Of a stretch of 64,000 nt of DNA, positions 23,430 to 37,299 are shown in pieces. Every line of letters starts with the position of its first letter. Within the stretch, counting starts at the first letter, position 1. The notes beneath the pieces were generated by a model, which was not told the origin of the DNA, searched no databases, and worked only from the letters and a program-made list of their open reading frames with translations. The DNA is taken from contig NC_053039.3 in NCBI RefSeq assembly GCF_002575655.3, positions 219,189,622 to 219,253,621 of the forward strand, read 5' to 3'. This DNA comes from Aegilops tauschii subsp. strangulata. Taxonomy: Eukaryota > Streptophyta > Magnoliopsida > Poales > Poaceae. The position numbers and the translations under genes were made by a program.

Positions 23430-24083
23430 ATGAATCTCGCCCTCGAGATTCGGGTTGGCTAGAAAATAGGTGTGGGTGGTCTTTGCGAAGATCATCCTCT
23501 CGTTCCCAGGTGGTTTCATCCTCGGTATGGTGGCCCCACTGAACTTTGCAAAACTTGATAACCTTGCTGCGGGTGACTCGGCTGGCAAATTCAAGAATCC
23601 TGACTGGCTTCTCCTCATAGGTCAAATCACTGTCCAACTGAATCGCCTCCAAGGGTATTGTATCTCTTAACGGTATATCGGCCATCTCAGCATGACACTT
23701 CTTCAGCTGTGAAACGTGAAATACATCATGAACTCCTGACAGTCCTTCAGGTAACTCCAACTTGTAGGCAACTTCTCCCATACGTTCCAACACGATACGG
23801 TCCTACAAATCTCGGGGCTAACTTTCCTTTAACTCCAAAATGTTTCACTCCTCGCAAGGGTGATACTCGCATATATGCTCTGTCTCCAATTTCATAGGTT
23901 ACCTCCTTGCATTTCGAATCTGCATAACTCTTCTGCCTGGACTGAGCTACCTTTAGTCTATCTCGGATCAACTTAACTTTCTCTTCAGACTCCTTGATCA
24001 AGTCTGGTCCAAACAACTGTCGGTCTCCAACTTCATCCGACATCAACGGTGTTCTGGACCTTCGTCCATACACGGTGCCATCT
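23425..24083 (-). pseudogene. Element D integrase C terminus and chromodomain
   Basis: Two overlapping minus-strand frames. Frame 24073-23747 gives the post-core region (ESEEKVKLIRDRLKVAQSRQ, YADSKCKEVTYEIGD, GVKHFGVKGKLAPRFVGPYR). Frame 23793-23425 gives MGEVAYKLELPEGLSGVHDV, VFHVSQLKKC and a chromodomain-like tail (VRILEFASRVTRSKV, QWGHHTEDETTWEREDDL). The tail is what marks Tekay-type chromoviruses, where it is thought to guide integration to modified chromatin. Frameshifts near 23750-23800 and 24080-24130 break continuity with the integrase core. Confidence 0.8.
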
Positions 24084-25576
24084 TCAAACTGGCTTGGTAG
24101 CTATTGTTGTATGAGAACTCCGCGTAGGGCAAATTGTCATCCCAACTAGCGCACAGGCCCTCAACATGTCCTCCAGAATCTGGTTGACTCTCTCGGTCTG
24201 TCCATCCGTCTGCAGGTGAAATGTTGTACTGAACTCCAATCTCGTTCCCAAAGTCTGGTGCAGCTGGTGCCAAAACTTTGAGGTAAACTGTGTTCCTCTA
24301 TCTGATATGATGGTCCTCGGAACTCCATGCAGACATACGATCCTGGTCATATATATCTTGGCCAACTTCGCACTTGTGTAGGTTGTTTTCACTGGGATAA
24401 AGTGAGCTACTTTGGTCAAGCGATCGACTACTACCCATATAGAATCATATCCTGATTTGGTCCTGGGCAATCCGGTGATAAAATCCATGCCAAGTTTATC
24501 CCACTTCCATTCGGGTATCGGCATAGGCTGTAACAATCCTGCTGGCTTTTGATGTTCTGCCTTCACTCTCTGACATACATCACATACGGCTACATACTCG
24601 GCAATATCCTTCTTCATACATGTCCACCAGAAACGTTCCTTCAAATCCAAATACATCTTGGTGTTTCCGGGGTGTATCGAGTATGGTGAGTCATGAGCCT
24701 CCTGAAGTATTAACTTCCTGATCTCTGTGTTATTGGGCACATAAACACGGTCCTCAAACCATAAGGTGTCGTGCTCATCCTCACGAAAACCTTTGGCCTT
24801 TCCTTTGCTCATTCTCTCCTTTATCTCGGCAATCTCTTTGTCATCCTTCTGAGCTTCTCGAATCTTTCCTAACAATGTAGATTGAACCTCCATTGTTGCA
24901 ACAAAACCTCTAGGAACAATCTCCAGTCGAAGTTCCCTGAGATCCTCTGCTAACTCCTTTGGTAATCCCGTGCTCACTAGGGTGTTAGCATAACTCTTCC
25001 AACTCAAAGCGTCTGCTACGACATTGGCCTTGCCTGGATGATAGTGAAGCTTCATGTCATAATCCTTTATAAGCTCCAACCATCTCCTCTGCCTAAGGTT
25101 CAGCTCCTTCTGTGTGAAGGTGTACTTCAAACTCTTATGATCCATGTACACATCACAACGGTTTCCAATAAGGTAATGTCTCCAAGCCTTGAGCGCATGC
25201 ACTACTGCTGCTAACTCCAAATCATGCATGGCATAATTCAGTTCGTGCGGTTTTAGTTGTCGTGAGGCATACGAAACAACTCTTCCGTCCTGCATAAGCA
25301 CACTTCCAAGTCCTAGGCGAGAAGCGTCGCAATACGCTTGGAAATCCTTGCGTATATCTGGCAGAATCGGCAATGGGGCTGTAGTCAAACGTTTCTTTAA
25401 CTCCTGAAAGCTTGTCTCACATTCTTCCGTCCATTTAAATTTGGTATCCTTCTTCAATAACTCCGTCATTGGCTTCGCAATCTTGGAAAAATTCTCAATG
25501 AATCTTCGGTAGTATCCCGCGAGTCCAAGAAAACTGTGGATCTCGCTAATTGAAGTGGGTGCTAACCATTCAGTGA
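24084..25576 (-). pseudogene. Element D RNase H-integrase
   Basis: ORF 24084-25469 with RT tail upstream to the E insertion ([19 protein letters not shown]). RNase [52 protein letters not shown]. Integrase: zinc region [19 protein letters not shown] and [15 protein letters not shown] core with D in [10 protein letters not shown] in [13 protein letters not shown] and E in [14 protein letters not shown]. The frame is lost after RACALVG near 24130. Apart from that shift, it is the best preserved pol piece in the window. Confidence 0.88.
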
Positions 25577-25581
25577 CTGAC
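25577..25581. repeat. Target-site duplication of element E (left copy)
   Basis: CTGAC, repeated exactly at 37295-37299 on the other side of E. Five bases is the normal size for LTR retrotransposons. Confidence 0.9.
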
Positions 25582-28500
25582 TGTGACGCCCCGATTCAAT
25601 CGTACACTAGTCATGCACGCAAACGTGTACGATCAAGATCAGGGACTCACGGGAAGATATCACAACACAACTCTAAAAACATAAATAAGTCATACAAGCA
25701 TCATAATACAAGCCAGGGGCCTCGAGGGCTCGAATACAAGTGCTCGATCATAGACGAGTCAGTGGAAGAAACAATATCTGAGTACAGACATAAGTTAAAC
25801 AAGTTGCCATAAGATGGCTAGCACAAACTGGGATACAGATCAAAAGAGGCGCAGGCCTCCTACCTGGGATCCTCCTAAACTACTCCTGGTCGTCGTCAGC
25901 GGCCTGAGCATAGTAGTAGGCACCTCCGGTGTAGTAGGAGTCGTCGTCGACGGTGGCGTCTGGCTCCTGGGCTCCAGCATCTAGTTGCGACAACCAGGAA
26001 GAAAGGAAAGGGGGAAAAGGGGGAGAAAAGCAACCGTGAGTACTCATCCAAAGTACTCGCAAGCAAGAATCTACACTACATATGCATGGGTATATGTGTA
26101 CAGGGGCCATATCGGTGGACTGAACTGCAGAATGCCAGAATAAGAGGGGGATAGCTAATCCTATCGAAGACTACGCTTCTGTCCACCTCCATCTTGCAGC
26201 ATGTAGAAGAGAGTAGATGGTAAGTTCACCAAGTAGCATCGTATAGCATAATCCTACCCAGCGACCCCCTCCTCGTCGCTCTGTTAGAGAGCGATCACCG
26301 GGTTATATCTGGCACTTGAAAGGGTGTGTTTTATTAAGTATCCGGTTCTAGTTGTCATAAGGTCAAGGTACAACTCCGGGTCGTCCTTTTACCGAGGGAC
26401 ACGGCTATTCGAATAGATAAACTTCCCTGCAGGGGTGCACCACATAACCCAACACGCTCGATCCCATTTGGCCGGACACATTTTCCTGGGTCATGCCCGG
26501 CCTTGTAAGATCAACACGTCGCAACCCCACCTAGGCTCAACAGAGAGGTCAGCACGCCGGTCTAAATCCTATGCGCGCAGGGTTCTGGGCCCATCGCCCA
26601 ATGCACACCTGCATGTTGCGTACGCGGCCGGAAGCAGAACTAGCCCCCTTAATACACGAGCAGGCTTACGTTCCAATCCGGCGCGTGCCGCTCAGTCGCT
26701 GACGTCACAAAGGCTTCGGCTGATACCACGACGTCGAGTGCCCATAACTTTCCCACGTAGTTGGTTAGTGTGTATAGACCAAATGGCCAGACTCAGATCA
26801 AATACCAAGAACTCGTTAAGCGTGTTATTTTTAAGTATCCGCCGACGCCGACTAGGGCCATGCCCACCTCTCTCCTAGGTGGTCTCAACCCGCCCTGTCG
26901 CTCCGCCACAAAGTAATAGTCGGGGGCCGTCAGGAACCCAGGCCCACCTCTACCGGGATGGAGCCACCTGTCCTTTCAGCCCCCTCATCAGAATCACTTA
27001 CGGGTACTCAACGAGCTGACCCGACTTTAGTCACCACATGTGTCATGTATATAAAGTATATAGTATAAACCCGTGATCACCTCCCTAGTGATCACGGCCC
27101 GATAGTATAGCATGGCAGACGGACAAGAATGTAGGGCCACTGATGGAACACTAGCATCCTATACTAAGCAGTAGGATAGCAGGTAAGGGTAACAACTGTA
27201 GCAACAAATGACAAGCTATGCATCAGAATAGGATTAACCGAAAGCAGTAACATGCTACAATACTCTAATGCAAGCAGTATAGAGAAGGAATAGGCGATAT
27301 CTGGTGATCAAGGGGGGGGGCTTGCCTGGTTGCTCTGGCAAGAGAAGGGTTGTCGGTGACGTAGTCGTACTCAATGGCATCAACAACGGTCTCGGGGTCT
27401 ACCAAAGAAGAAGAGGGGGGAAACAGTAAATACGGAGCAACAAAGCATCACAAAACATAACAAGGTAATCCGCAGTGTTAGGTATGCCCTAACGCGGTAG
27501 GAGGTGATACCGGCGAAGGGGGGAACATCCGGGAAAGTATCCCCGGTGTTTCGCAGTTTTGGATAGATGAACTGGAGGGGGAAAGTTGCGTGTTTGCTAT
27601 GCTAGGTATGTGTGACGGACGAATGGGCTGCGTATCCGGATTCGTCTCGTCGTTCTGAGCAACTTTCATGTACAAAACATTTTCATCCGAGTTACGGTGT
27701 ATTTTAGATTAATTTTCAAAGTTTTAATTCATTTTTTATATTAACAGAATTAATTTAATTATAAAATGTAATTATGATGTCAGTGTGACGTCAGCATGAT
27801 GTCATTAGTCAACCATTTGTTGACTGGGTCAACAGACGTGTGGGTCCCGTTCGTCATTGACTCAGACTAACTAAACAGGATTTATTAGTTTAATTAGTTA
27901 ATTATTAGGTTAACCAAGTTTCATTAGCTTAATTAAACGTAATTAATTAAGTTAATTAATTAATTAACTAACTAATTATTTATTTGTTTTTAATCACTTT
28001 TCTTTAATTTTTTCTGGGGCGTGGGGCCCGCTAGTCAGTGGCTCTGGGGGAGCCATAGCGGGCGCGGGCGCTAGCGGTTACGGGAGCAACCCGACCGAAG
28101 GGAAGCGGGGCAAGGCCATCGGGCAACAAGGGAAACCCGCCGGGCGTCGCAGGCGGAGGTGGATCGTGCGGCGGCGGCGGCGCGGGGCAGGGCCTGCCAC
28201 CGGAGGGCGCTCGCGCGAGGGCGCAGCCTGGGCGGCCACACGGGCGAGGCAGGGGAGGCGAGCGGCAGCAGCTAGCTATGGCGCAGGGGAGCAGCAGGCG
28301 AAGCAGTGCAGCAGCGAGTGGGGGCGCATGGGCACGCGTGGACAGGTGCCGGGCGCGGCGTGGCTAGCGGGGCGGCGGCGGCCAGTAGGGGAGAAGCAAG
28401 CGGCAACAAATAGCAGCGTCAGCAGGAGCAGTTGCGAACAGCATCTAGCAGAGAGGACGGGCGGCGAGGCGCACGGGTGCGGGACTCGTCGGGATTCGGC

Positions 28501-29696
28501 TACGGTCAACCAAATCGAGCGCGGAATGGCGTGTTCGAATGAGTGAACGACCGTGCGTTCAATAGTGTGAGCAACACGAGCAGAAGTGGCCGGAGTCAAG
28601 CGCTGCGGCAGAAGGTGGGCGTCTCCGGCATCGGTGCTACGCGAGGAGATCGAGTGAGCTACTGCTGTAGGCGGCATCAGCGCAAGGTAACGGGTCGAGG
28701 GGGGAACAGAGGGGAAACGCGCGTATGCTCACCGCGGAGGCACACGATGGCCCGATGAAAGCTTAGTAGCAGCAGAACGACGACAATCGTTGATGGCGCG
28801 ACGGTGGCCGAAGGAGGAGGAAGACAGCATCGATCCCGGTGATGGAGAGGCAGCGAGCTCGAACTCGAGGGTGTTGGCGATGTAGTCGAGCATGAAGGAG
28901 CTTCAGGACAAGTTACCAGCTCGCAGGAACGACGGAGTGCATGCGGGTGAGAAGATCCATGGCGAAGGCGGCTCGGGTTCGTGTTGAGGAGAAGAGAGCG
29001 CCGCGAGGGAGAGGGGAAAGTGAGCTAGGGTTTCGGGGAGGAGGGGCCGGTCTCGGGGGCGACTAGTAGGCGGGCAAGGGGGACCGATGGCCGCCACGCA
29101 CAGGCATCGCCAGCGGATGGCCGCCACGGCACCCCTGCCTCCTGTAGCGCGGCAGGTGGGAGGTAAGCCAAGTTGGGTTGGGCCTTGGGGCGGCCTGGCC
29201 AGCTGGGCTGGTGGCCCAGGGGGCCTTCTTCTATTTTATTTTTTTGTTCTGTTTGCTTTTGTTTTGTTTATCTTTTTAATCATCCTTTTCTGTTTTCTTT
29301 TAGTTTCTTTTTAAATTTAGTTTTACAAAAGTTACCACTAACACCTAAATTGGTATTAACAAATATACTACTGCCACGATAATTATGTTACCCTAATAAA
29401 ATAGTATAATACTTTATTAATTTTAAAATGCATTTAATTAATTGTTTTTGCTGCTGTTTTAATTAACATAGTGTACTTAAATACTTTACAGAAGTGTGGT
29501 TCCTTCACCAATATTTAGTATGGAATATTTGCCACAACCCGAACATTTTTGTTTTATTGTTTGAAAACTTTTGTTGTTTGTTTTTATTTTAAATTTTGAA
29601 ATGGGTTTCATACTGACGTGAGTTTATCAACAGTAACCGAGGGGACGTGGCATCATTAGCGGAGGTTCACTGTAGCTTAACTATCCGGGCGTCACA
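25582..29696 (-). repeat. Element E 3' LTR (4115 bp)
   Basis: Runs from TGTGACGCCCCGATTC to GGGCGTCACA on the plus strand. It contains a GC-rich section at about 28010-29220 that supplies several chance ORFs on both strands, none with a recognisable domain. An AT-rich section follows (29225-29640). The segment 28162-28882 has no counterpart in the other LTR. Confidence 0.88.
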
Positions 29697-32600
29697 ATTC
29701 TCCTCCACTACAAGAAATCTCGTCCCGAGATTTAAGAGGTTGTGTAAGGGGGGAAGGTTTGGTAACGAATCTAGCGGGTCTTCTCATTCTGGCTTGTTCT
29801 TCTCGAAGAGGCTGGTCCAATACGTGGATGTCTTCATTTCTCTGCTTCAGGTCATCATGATGAAGTCGGCATCCTTTCTTCGGGATCTTCATCGTACTTA
29901 CGAATAGGTAACGGGGCAGATTGGCAACGAGAGAATGCTATAAGGGTAAAAATCTGGGATTAACCCACGAATGAGCATATGAGTACCTCTCGAGTTGAAC
30001 AAATAAAACACATCGGGAGTAAAGTTTGAAGGTACAATAAGAATTTTCAAGCCGTCAGGCAATCGTTCAATGCCTAGTCAGAATGTGAAAGGGGTTTCAA
30101 AGCAACAGAATAATTATTGTGTCCGGTGCCAGAATTGATGATCTCATCGGAAGGTGGCTCATGAATTACATACGAGTCCATGCGGGAGGAATAATTTTGG
30201 GACATGGGGTGTACAAGAGAGTCAGGTTTCGATCCTGTGGAACTGTGGGTTATGGGCCCACCATGTGGGTTAAAAATAGGAAGGGCGGTGACGTCTTGCA
30301 CGATCATGTAAGTAAGGCATGTCAGAGGGTAGCCAGTCAGTTATGTTGGCAACAACGTCGGTACCAAGGGCGAGGGACGAAGAGAACCCCTTTCCTTCTC
30401 GTCGAAGAAGGCGGACCATTAGGCAAAGTTCTCGTCCATCGGTTGATACCGGAATGTCATCAACAATAGTGACAGGTTCTTACTAACAGAGTTGTACACC
30501 GAGGTGCTTACAAAAGCAGTGACTTATTACTTCTTAGATCATATAAACCTCAAGAAGGTTAAACAAAACAATGGAAAGGAAAATGTGATTATCAGATTAA
30601 ATAGAACAATGGAAAGGAAAAAAATGTGTTTTAAACACATAATTCAGGGGTATATCCTTCCCAAGGACAAGCAGAGCAAGATATCCACGACGGGAGATAA
30701 TGTAGAAAACCCTTTTGGTAAGGGGAGAGAAATTTCATGACATTACCCATACAACAGGGTTTGGATAATTGAGCAAGAAACATTTAGCATTGGGCTTCAA
30801 ATATTCTTGTTGAAAATCGGAGTACCACAGACATGCTTCGAGATAGCATTGACATGATCTTCAAGCAAAGGTCGGACTTTGGATACTCAATGGATTCATC
30901 AGGAACAACTTATAGAATAAGGCTTTCACTTTCCTCATGGAAGAATGGTTAACATTGCTAAAACGAAGAACTGTAACAATAGGCCCTCCAGCCAGGTGTG
31001 CTAGGCATGACATCACCTTACCGGGTCATATAAAGACCAACGTTACAACTCTTGGGAAAATGCGTCCCAACCATCATATCTGACCGGGATTCATATCTGA
31101 TTGGTGTTAGGATATCTCAGACTCAGGATGCCTGAGAAGAAGAGGTGCAACATAATTGATGAGATGACATTATATGATTCTCGAGAAATGAACTATGGAA
31201 GCGAGTTCCGAACAAGGGTTCATCATTAAGCCAAGGAGAGGATGAGGAGGTGGCTGATGGACTCGGCGATAATTCAACGAGGTATCCAAAAAAAGATGGA
31301 TCTCCACAATTATGTGGATAAGGAGATAACATTTGTCAGATCAAATGATATAATGAAATATACTCGAGGAAAACATACACAATTAAACATTGGTTGAAAG
31401 GTGCACCCGAAATATGGGCTGGGTTGCACGATCAATGTTTAGACTGGTGATTCAATAACCAATAGTCTAAGAATGAACTATAGACCATTAACTTCAAAGC
31501 AATAGGGTTGCTAGAAGTTTTGAATTCGCACGTCATAGTTCAATTGTCGGTTTTCCAGTTAGAAACAACACGAAGACCAAGAAGAATGATGATGATGAGA
31601 AGTATCACTATACCAAGAATTCTTATGAGGTGGAGTAATCCTCACTACATTCTTGTCATAAAAGATGGTAATACTCCAAGCTAAAGAAGAACAAATGTTG
31701 GATAGCGAGGAACTCAAGGTATAACCCAGAACACGAACAAGTTTGTGTCCGAGGGAAGGCAATTAAGTGGTCGATGACAGCACAAATCATCGAGGGCAAG
31801 CATGGAATTTCTCATCATGAATTCTATTGATATCTCGGAAGAAGTTAAAATGTTGACGATGATCACGACACACTTGTCGAGAGGTTTCTTGAAGATGTAA
31901 TCGATCGACAATGACATCAAGTCAAAAGAATGGTGAAGCGAAAAGTTATTGGAACCAAGGGTACGACACAAACTTGAAATCAAGCTTGCTGTTCAAGGCG
32001 AAATTGTATGACGAGGAAGATCGACGTAAGTTTAGCTCCTCATCGAAATTTGTGCTCCGGGAAGAAGGACCCGGTAGCACATTTAAAATTTAGCACATTA
32101 ATGATATAGCCGATAAGGCTAGGAATGACTTGAAGGATTATTAAGCTCGTAAGCAACGAGAATTACTTAGAGTTATTGAATCGGAGTGTGGAATCGATTC
32201 ACTTATCGGTGTTCTCGAGTGACTAATAACCCAGAACCTGGGGGGAATCTGAGATTGGTGAGAAGCAATACTAGATGAAGACTCGCGGGGAGCAACACAG
32301 TTCTCGAAATACCAGAGGTTAATACTCGAGGAAGATCAAAATAGAGGTTGCGGAGATATATCAATTAACAGAAGACAAGTGCTTTAACTTGTCTAAGAAA
32401 TGGAATCAAGGAGAAAATGTGGTCAGGACCACGATTGCAAAGGATCAGGTCATAGATATCAGATGATATCAAATCAAGGAAATAGTTATTATTACAAGAA
32501 GCTTCTATGATAGGATCTACATCGTGTCCATAGGCATGAACACAAGGTTCAAGGTCGACTCCCACTTCTCCAATGCATAACCTTGCATTCACTTCTCGCC

Positions 32601-33907
32601 TTCGACGAAGTTGTAGTGTTGAAGTCTTATCTGACATAACAACAGTAGAGTATGACCCGTATTACTATCCAGGTTCACACAGATTAGAAAAGGCATAGGT
32701 TCAACCCATCAGGGCCTCTTAGGAACATATACCACAAACTTGTGGAGTAAATATTACCGGCTCGAGAGTAGAGCGAGGTTGGCCAAATCAGAGAGTACAT
32801 ATTGTCAAAGACATTATGTATCATGGGAATAACTCACAAGAATTTTTCAATGTGAAGGATACTAACGGATAATAACCCAGCAATGGGCCTGGCGGTGCAC
32901 AAAGGAGTTGATGTGAGTATCGGTACTCAATAAGAGGAGGAAAGAATGCAAATGCATCGGATTATAGAACATCTGAATAATTCGATGCTTTGGTAACAAA
33001 GGAATTATGATTTCCAAAACGAAGGATCAGAAGCAGACACTCTGATCAAAGATGGATAGTCGAATAGACATAGGGGCGTACAATTGACGGCAAATTGATT
33101 GGTCAAGAACCAGCTCATATCCAAATGACGTCTGAGCCGGAAGGATGAATTATAGGAACTGACTGAGGATTGTGAGCATTCGCAACATATTGAATCAACA
33201 GACTCAAAATGATAATGACAAGGGATGCCAATAAGATTACGAGACTTATGGGATTAACCATAATGCAAGCAAGCAAGAATTTCAAGAGCAATAGGCTGCT
33301 CAGGATTTTCGGAAGATCGAATGGTATTTCAAAGTCTTTTGCGAAACACATGAATGACTGGGAATGAGCGGATACTCGATAAGTGCGAGGAAATATCCGT
33401 AGGGGTATTCATGTGGTAAAGAACTGCAAGGCAGTAAGCTCAAAGGATTCTCGGGACAACAAAGAGTATTTCGGGGCATCTTGTAATAACAAGATCAACG
33501 GGGAATGATTGTATGAATGGCAAGTGTATGCAGTTTTCATAGGGGTTGATGGTGGAAGGAAATCGCAAATGCGATGGCACAAAGACTCGAGAGAACATCG
33601 TAGAGTAACTTCAGAAACTTCTAGTCCAACAGGCGATCATCTGAAGTGAGGGGCTCTCCGGGAGAAAGTATTTTTGAGAACCTAAGGTTAGTTTTGTTTT
33701 TAGCAAAATCATTTAACCCGAATAGAAGAGAGCTCAGAGTCCCAGAGTATAGACGAGGAATAAAAGATCCTAATGCCACCCAATGGCGACGTGGGCCCGT
33801 AAGCCACACAGCCATGTTAGTAAAAGTTTTTTTCCAATGACTAGACTCGACTTCGGCCAAGGAGTTGGAAAGGGGATTCCTACAGGCAGTCGGCTCTGAT
33901 ACCAACT
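29697..33907 (-). other. Element E noncoding interior
   Basis: 4.2 kb. A polypurine tract (minus GTAGTGGAGGAGAAT, 29697-29711) lies at the left end and a PBS (minus TGGTATCAGAGCC, 33892-33904) at the right end. Between them the longest frames are about 60-116 codons, spread over both strands, and I recognise no gag, protease or polymerase motif. It could be pure LARD interior or a very old degraded coding region. Confidence 0.75.
33892..33904 (-). other. Element E primer-binding site
   Basis: TGGTATCAGAGCC on the minus strand, three bases from the 5' LTR end; the standard initiator-Met tRNA site of plant retrotransposons. Confidence 0.88.
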
Positions 33908-36900
33908 TGTGACGCCCCGATTCAATCGTACACTAATCATGCACGCAAACATGTACGATCAAGATCAGGGACTCACGGGAAGATATCACAACACAACTCT
34001 AAAAACATAAATAAGTCATACAAGCATCATAATACAAGCCAGGGGCCTCGAGGGCTCGAATACAAGTGCTCGATCATAGACGAGTCAGTGGAAGCAACAA
34101 TATCTGAGTACAGACATAAGTTAAACAAGTTGCCATAAGATGGCTAGCACAAACTGGGATACAGATCGAAAGAGGCGCAGGCCTCCTGCCTGGGATCCTC
34201 CTAAACTACTCCTGGTCGTCCTCAGCGGCCTGAACATAGTAGTAGGCACCTCCGGTGTAGTAGGAGTCATCGTCGACGGTGGCGTCTGGCTCCTGGGCTC
34301 CAGCATCTGGTTGCCACAACCAGGAAGAAAGGAAAGGGGGAAAAGGGGGAGAACAGAAACCATGAGTACTCATCCAAAGTACTCGCAAGCAAGGATCTAC
34401 ACTACATATGCATGGGTATATGTGTAAAGGGGCCATATCAGTGGACTGAACTGCAGAATGCTAGAATAAGAGGGGGATAGCTAATCCTATCGAAGACTAC
34501 GCTTCTGACCACCTCCATCTTGCAGCATGTAGAAGAGAGTAAATGGTAAGTTCACCAAGTAGCATCGTATAGCATAATCCTACCCGGCGATCCCCTCCTC
34601 GTCGCCCTGTTAGAGAGTGATCACCGGGTTATATCTGGCACTTGGAAGGGTGTGTTTTATTAAGTATCCGGTTCTAGTTGTCATAAGGTCAAGGTACAAC
34701 TCCGGGTCGTCCTTTTACCGAGGGACAAGGCTATTCGAATAGATAAACTTCCCTGCAGGGGTGCACCACATAACCCAACACGCTCGATCCCATTTGGCCG
34801 GACACACTTTCCTGGGTCATGCCCGGCCTCGTAAGATCAACACGTCACAACCCCACCTAGGCTCAACAGAGAGGTCAGCACGCCGGTCTAAATCCTATGC
34901 GCGCAGGGGTCTGGGCCATCGCCCATTGCACACCTGCACGTTGCGTACGCGGCCGGAAGCAGAACTAGCCCCCTTAATACAAGAGCAGGCTTACGTTCCA
35001 ATCCGGCGCGCCCCGCTCAGTCGCTGACGTCACGAAGGCTTTGGCTGATACCACGACGTCGAGTGCCCATAACTTTCCCACGTAGTTGGTTAGTGTGTAT
35101 AGACCAAATGGCCAGACTCAGATCAAATACCAAGAACTCATTAAGCGTGTTATTTTTAAGTATCCGCGGACGCCGACCAGGGCCAGGCCCACCTCTCTCC
35201 TAGGTGGTCTCAACCCGCCCTGTCGCTCCGCCACAAAGTAGCAATCGGGGGCCGTCAGGAACCCAGGCCCACCTCTACCGGGATGGAGCCACCTGTCCTT
35301 TCAGCCCCTCATCAGAATCACTTGCGGGTACTCAACGAGCTGACCCGACTTTAGTCACCACATGTGTCATGTATATAAAGTATATAGTATAAACCCGTGA
35401 TCACCTCCCTAGTGATCACGGCCCGATAGTATAGCATGGCAGACGGACAAGAATGTAGGGCCACTGATGGAACACTAGCATCCTATACTAAGCAGTAGGA
35501 TAGCAGGTAAGGGTAACAACTGTAGCAACAAATGACAGGCTATGCATCAGAATAGGATTAACCGAAAGCAGTAACATGCTACACTACTCTAATGCAAGCA
35601 GTATAGAGAAGGAATAGGCGATATCTGGTGATCAAGGGGGGGCTTGCCTGGTTGCTCTGGCAAGAGAAGGGTCGTCGGTGACGTAGTCGTACTCAATGGC
35701 ATCAACAACGGTCTCGGGGTCTACCGAAGAAGAAGAGGGGGAAGAAATAGTAAATACGGAGCAACAAAGCATCACAAAACATAACGAGGTAATACGCAGT
35801 GTTAGGTATGCCCTAACGCGGTAGGAGGTGATATCGGCGAAGGGGGGGACATCCGGGAAAGTATCCCCACTGTTTTGCAGTTTCGGATAGATGAACTGGA
35901 GGGGGAAAGTTGCGTGTTTGCTGTGCTAGGGATGTGTGACGAACGAATGGGCTGCGTATCCGGATTGGTCTCGTCGTTCTGAGCAAGTTTCATGTCCAAA
36001 ACATTTTCATCCGAGTTACGGTTTATTTTATATTAATTTTCAAAGTTTTAATTCATTTTTTATATTAACAGAATTAATTTAATTATAAAATGTAATTACA
36101 ATGTCGGCGTGACGGAAGCATGATGTCATCAGTCAACCATCTGTTGACTGGGTCAACAGACGTGTGGGTCTCGTTCGTCATTGACTGAGACTGACTAAAC
36201 ATGATTTATTAGTTTAATTAGTTAATTATTAGGTTAACCAAGTTTCATTAGCTTAATTAAACATAATTAATTAAGTTAATTAATTAATTAACTAATTATT
36301 TATTTGTTTTTTATCACTTTTCTTTAATGTTTACTGGGGCGTGGGGCCCGCAAGTCAGTGGCTCTGGGGGAGCCATAGCAGGCGCGGGCGCTAGCGGTTA
36401 CGGGAGCAACCCGGCCGAAGGGAAGCGGGGCGAGGCCGTCGGGCAACGGGGGAAACCCGCCGGGCGTCGCGAGCGGAGGTGTAGTCGAGCATGAAGGATC
36501 TTCAGGACAAGTTACCAGCTCGCAGGAACGACGGAGAGCACGCGGGTGAGAAGATCCATGGCGAAGGCAACTCGGGTTCATGTTGAGGAGAAGAGAGTGC
36601 CGCGAGGGAGAGGGGAAAGTGAGCTAGGGTTTCGGGGAGGAGGGGCCGGTCTCGGGGGCGACTAGTAGGCGGGCAAAGGGGACTGATGGCCGCCACGCAC
36701 AGGCATCGCCGGCGGATGGCCGCCACGGCACCCCTGCCTCCTGTAGCGGGAGGTGGGAGGTAAGGCAAGTTGGGTTGGGCCTTGGGGCGGCCTGGCCAGC
36801 TGGGCTGGTGGCCCAGGGGGGCCTTCTTCTATTTTATTTTTTTGTTCTGTTTGCTTTTGCTTTGTTTATCTTTTTAATCATCCTTTTCTGTTTTCTTTTA

Positions 36901-37294
36901 GTTTCTTTTTAAATTTAGTTTTACAAAAGTTACCACTAACACCTAAATTGGTATTAACAAATATACTACTGCCACGATAATTATGTTACCCTAATAAAAT
37001 AGTTTAATACTTTATTAATTGTAAAATGCATTTAATTAATTGTTTTTGCTGCTGTTTTAATTAATATAGTGTACTTAAATACTTTACAGAAGTGTGGTTC
37101 CTTCACCAATATTTAGTATGGAATATTTGCCACAACCCGAACATTTTTGTTTTATTGTTTGAAAACTTTTGTTGTTTGTTTTTATTTTAAATTTTGAAAT
37201 GGGTTTCATACTGACGCGAATTTATCAACAGTAACCGAGGGGATGTGGCATCATTAGCGGAGGTTCACTGTAGCTTAACTATCTGGGCGTCACA
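33908..37294 (-). repeat. Element E 5' LTR (3387 bp, internally deleted)
   Basis: Same ends as the other E LTR and closely similar sequence, but 'gcggaggtg' at 36473-36481 is followed directly by 'tagtcgagc', skipping about 721 bp present at 28162-28882 of the partner. Both break points share TG, as expected for microhomology-mediated deletion. Confidence 0.85.
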
Positions 37295-37299
37295 CTGAC
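37295..37299. repeat. Target-site duplication of element E (right copy)
   Basis: CTGAC, identical to 25577-25581. Confidence 0.9.

Larger units (their letters stand above)
25582..37294 (-). mobile_element. Element E: LARD-like noncoding LTR retrotransposon
   Basis: Complete element: LTRs 25582-29696 and 33908-37294, interior 29697-33907, initiator-Met type PBS on the minus strand, polypurine tract, and a perfect 5-bp TSD. The interior has no gag or pol frame. Very long LTRs with a few kb of noncoding interior fit the LARD class described in Triticeae (Sukkula is the known example); membership in that family is not shown. E lies in D's pol, and excising it with one TSD copy rejoins the D frame. 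Confidence 0.88.

Noticed and set aside
28166..28758. Several overlapping ORFs on both strands in a GC-rich block
   Set aside because: High GC in the E LTR keeps frames open by chance. There is no domain, and the segment is missing from the partner LTR.
29705..29735. CACTACAAGAAATCTCG resembling a CACTA terminus
   Set aside because: It lies at the polypurine-tract side of element E, has no subterminal repeats and no second end. The neighbouring 'ctcgtcccgagattt' is a common interior motif of gypsy elements.
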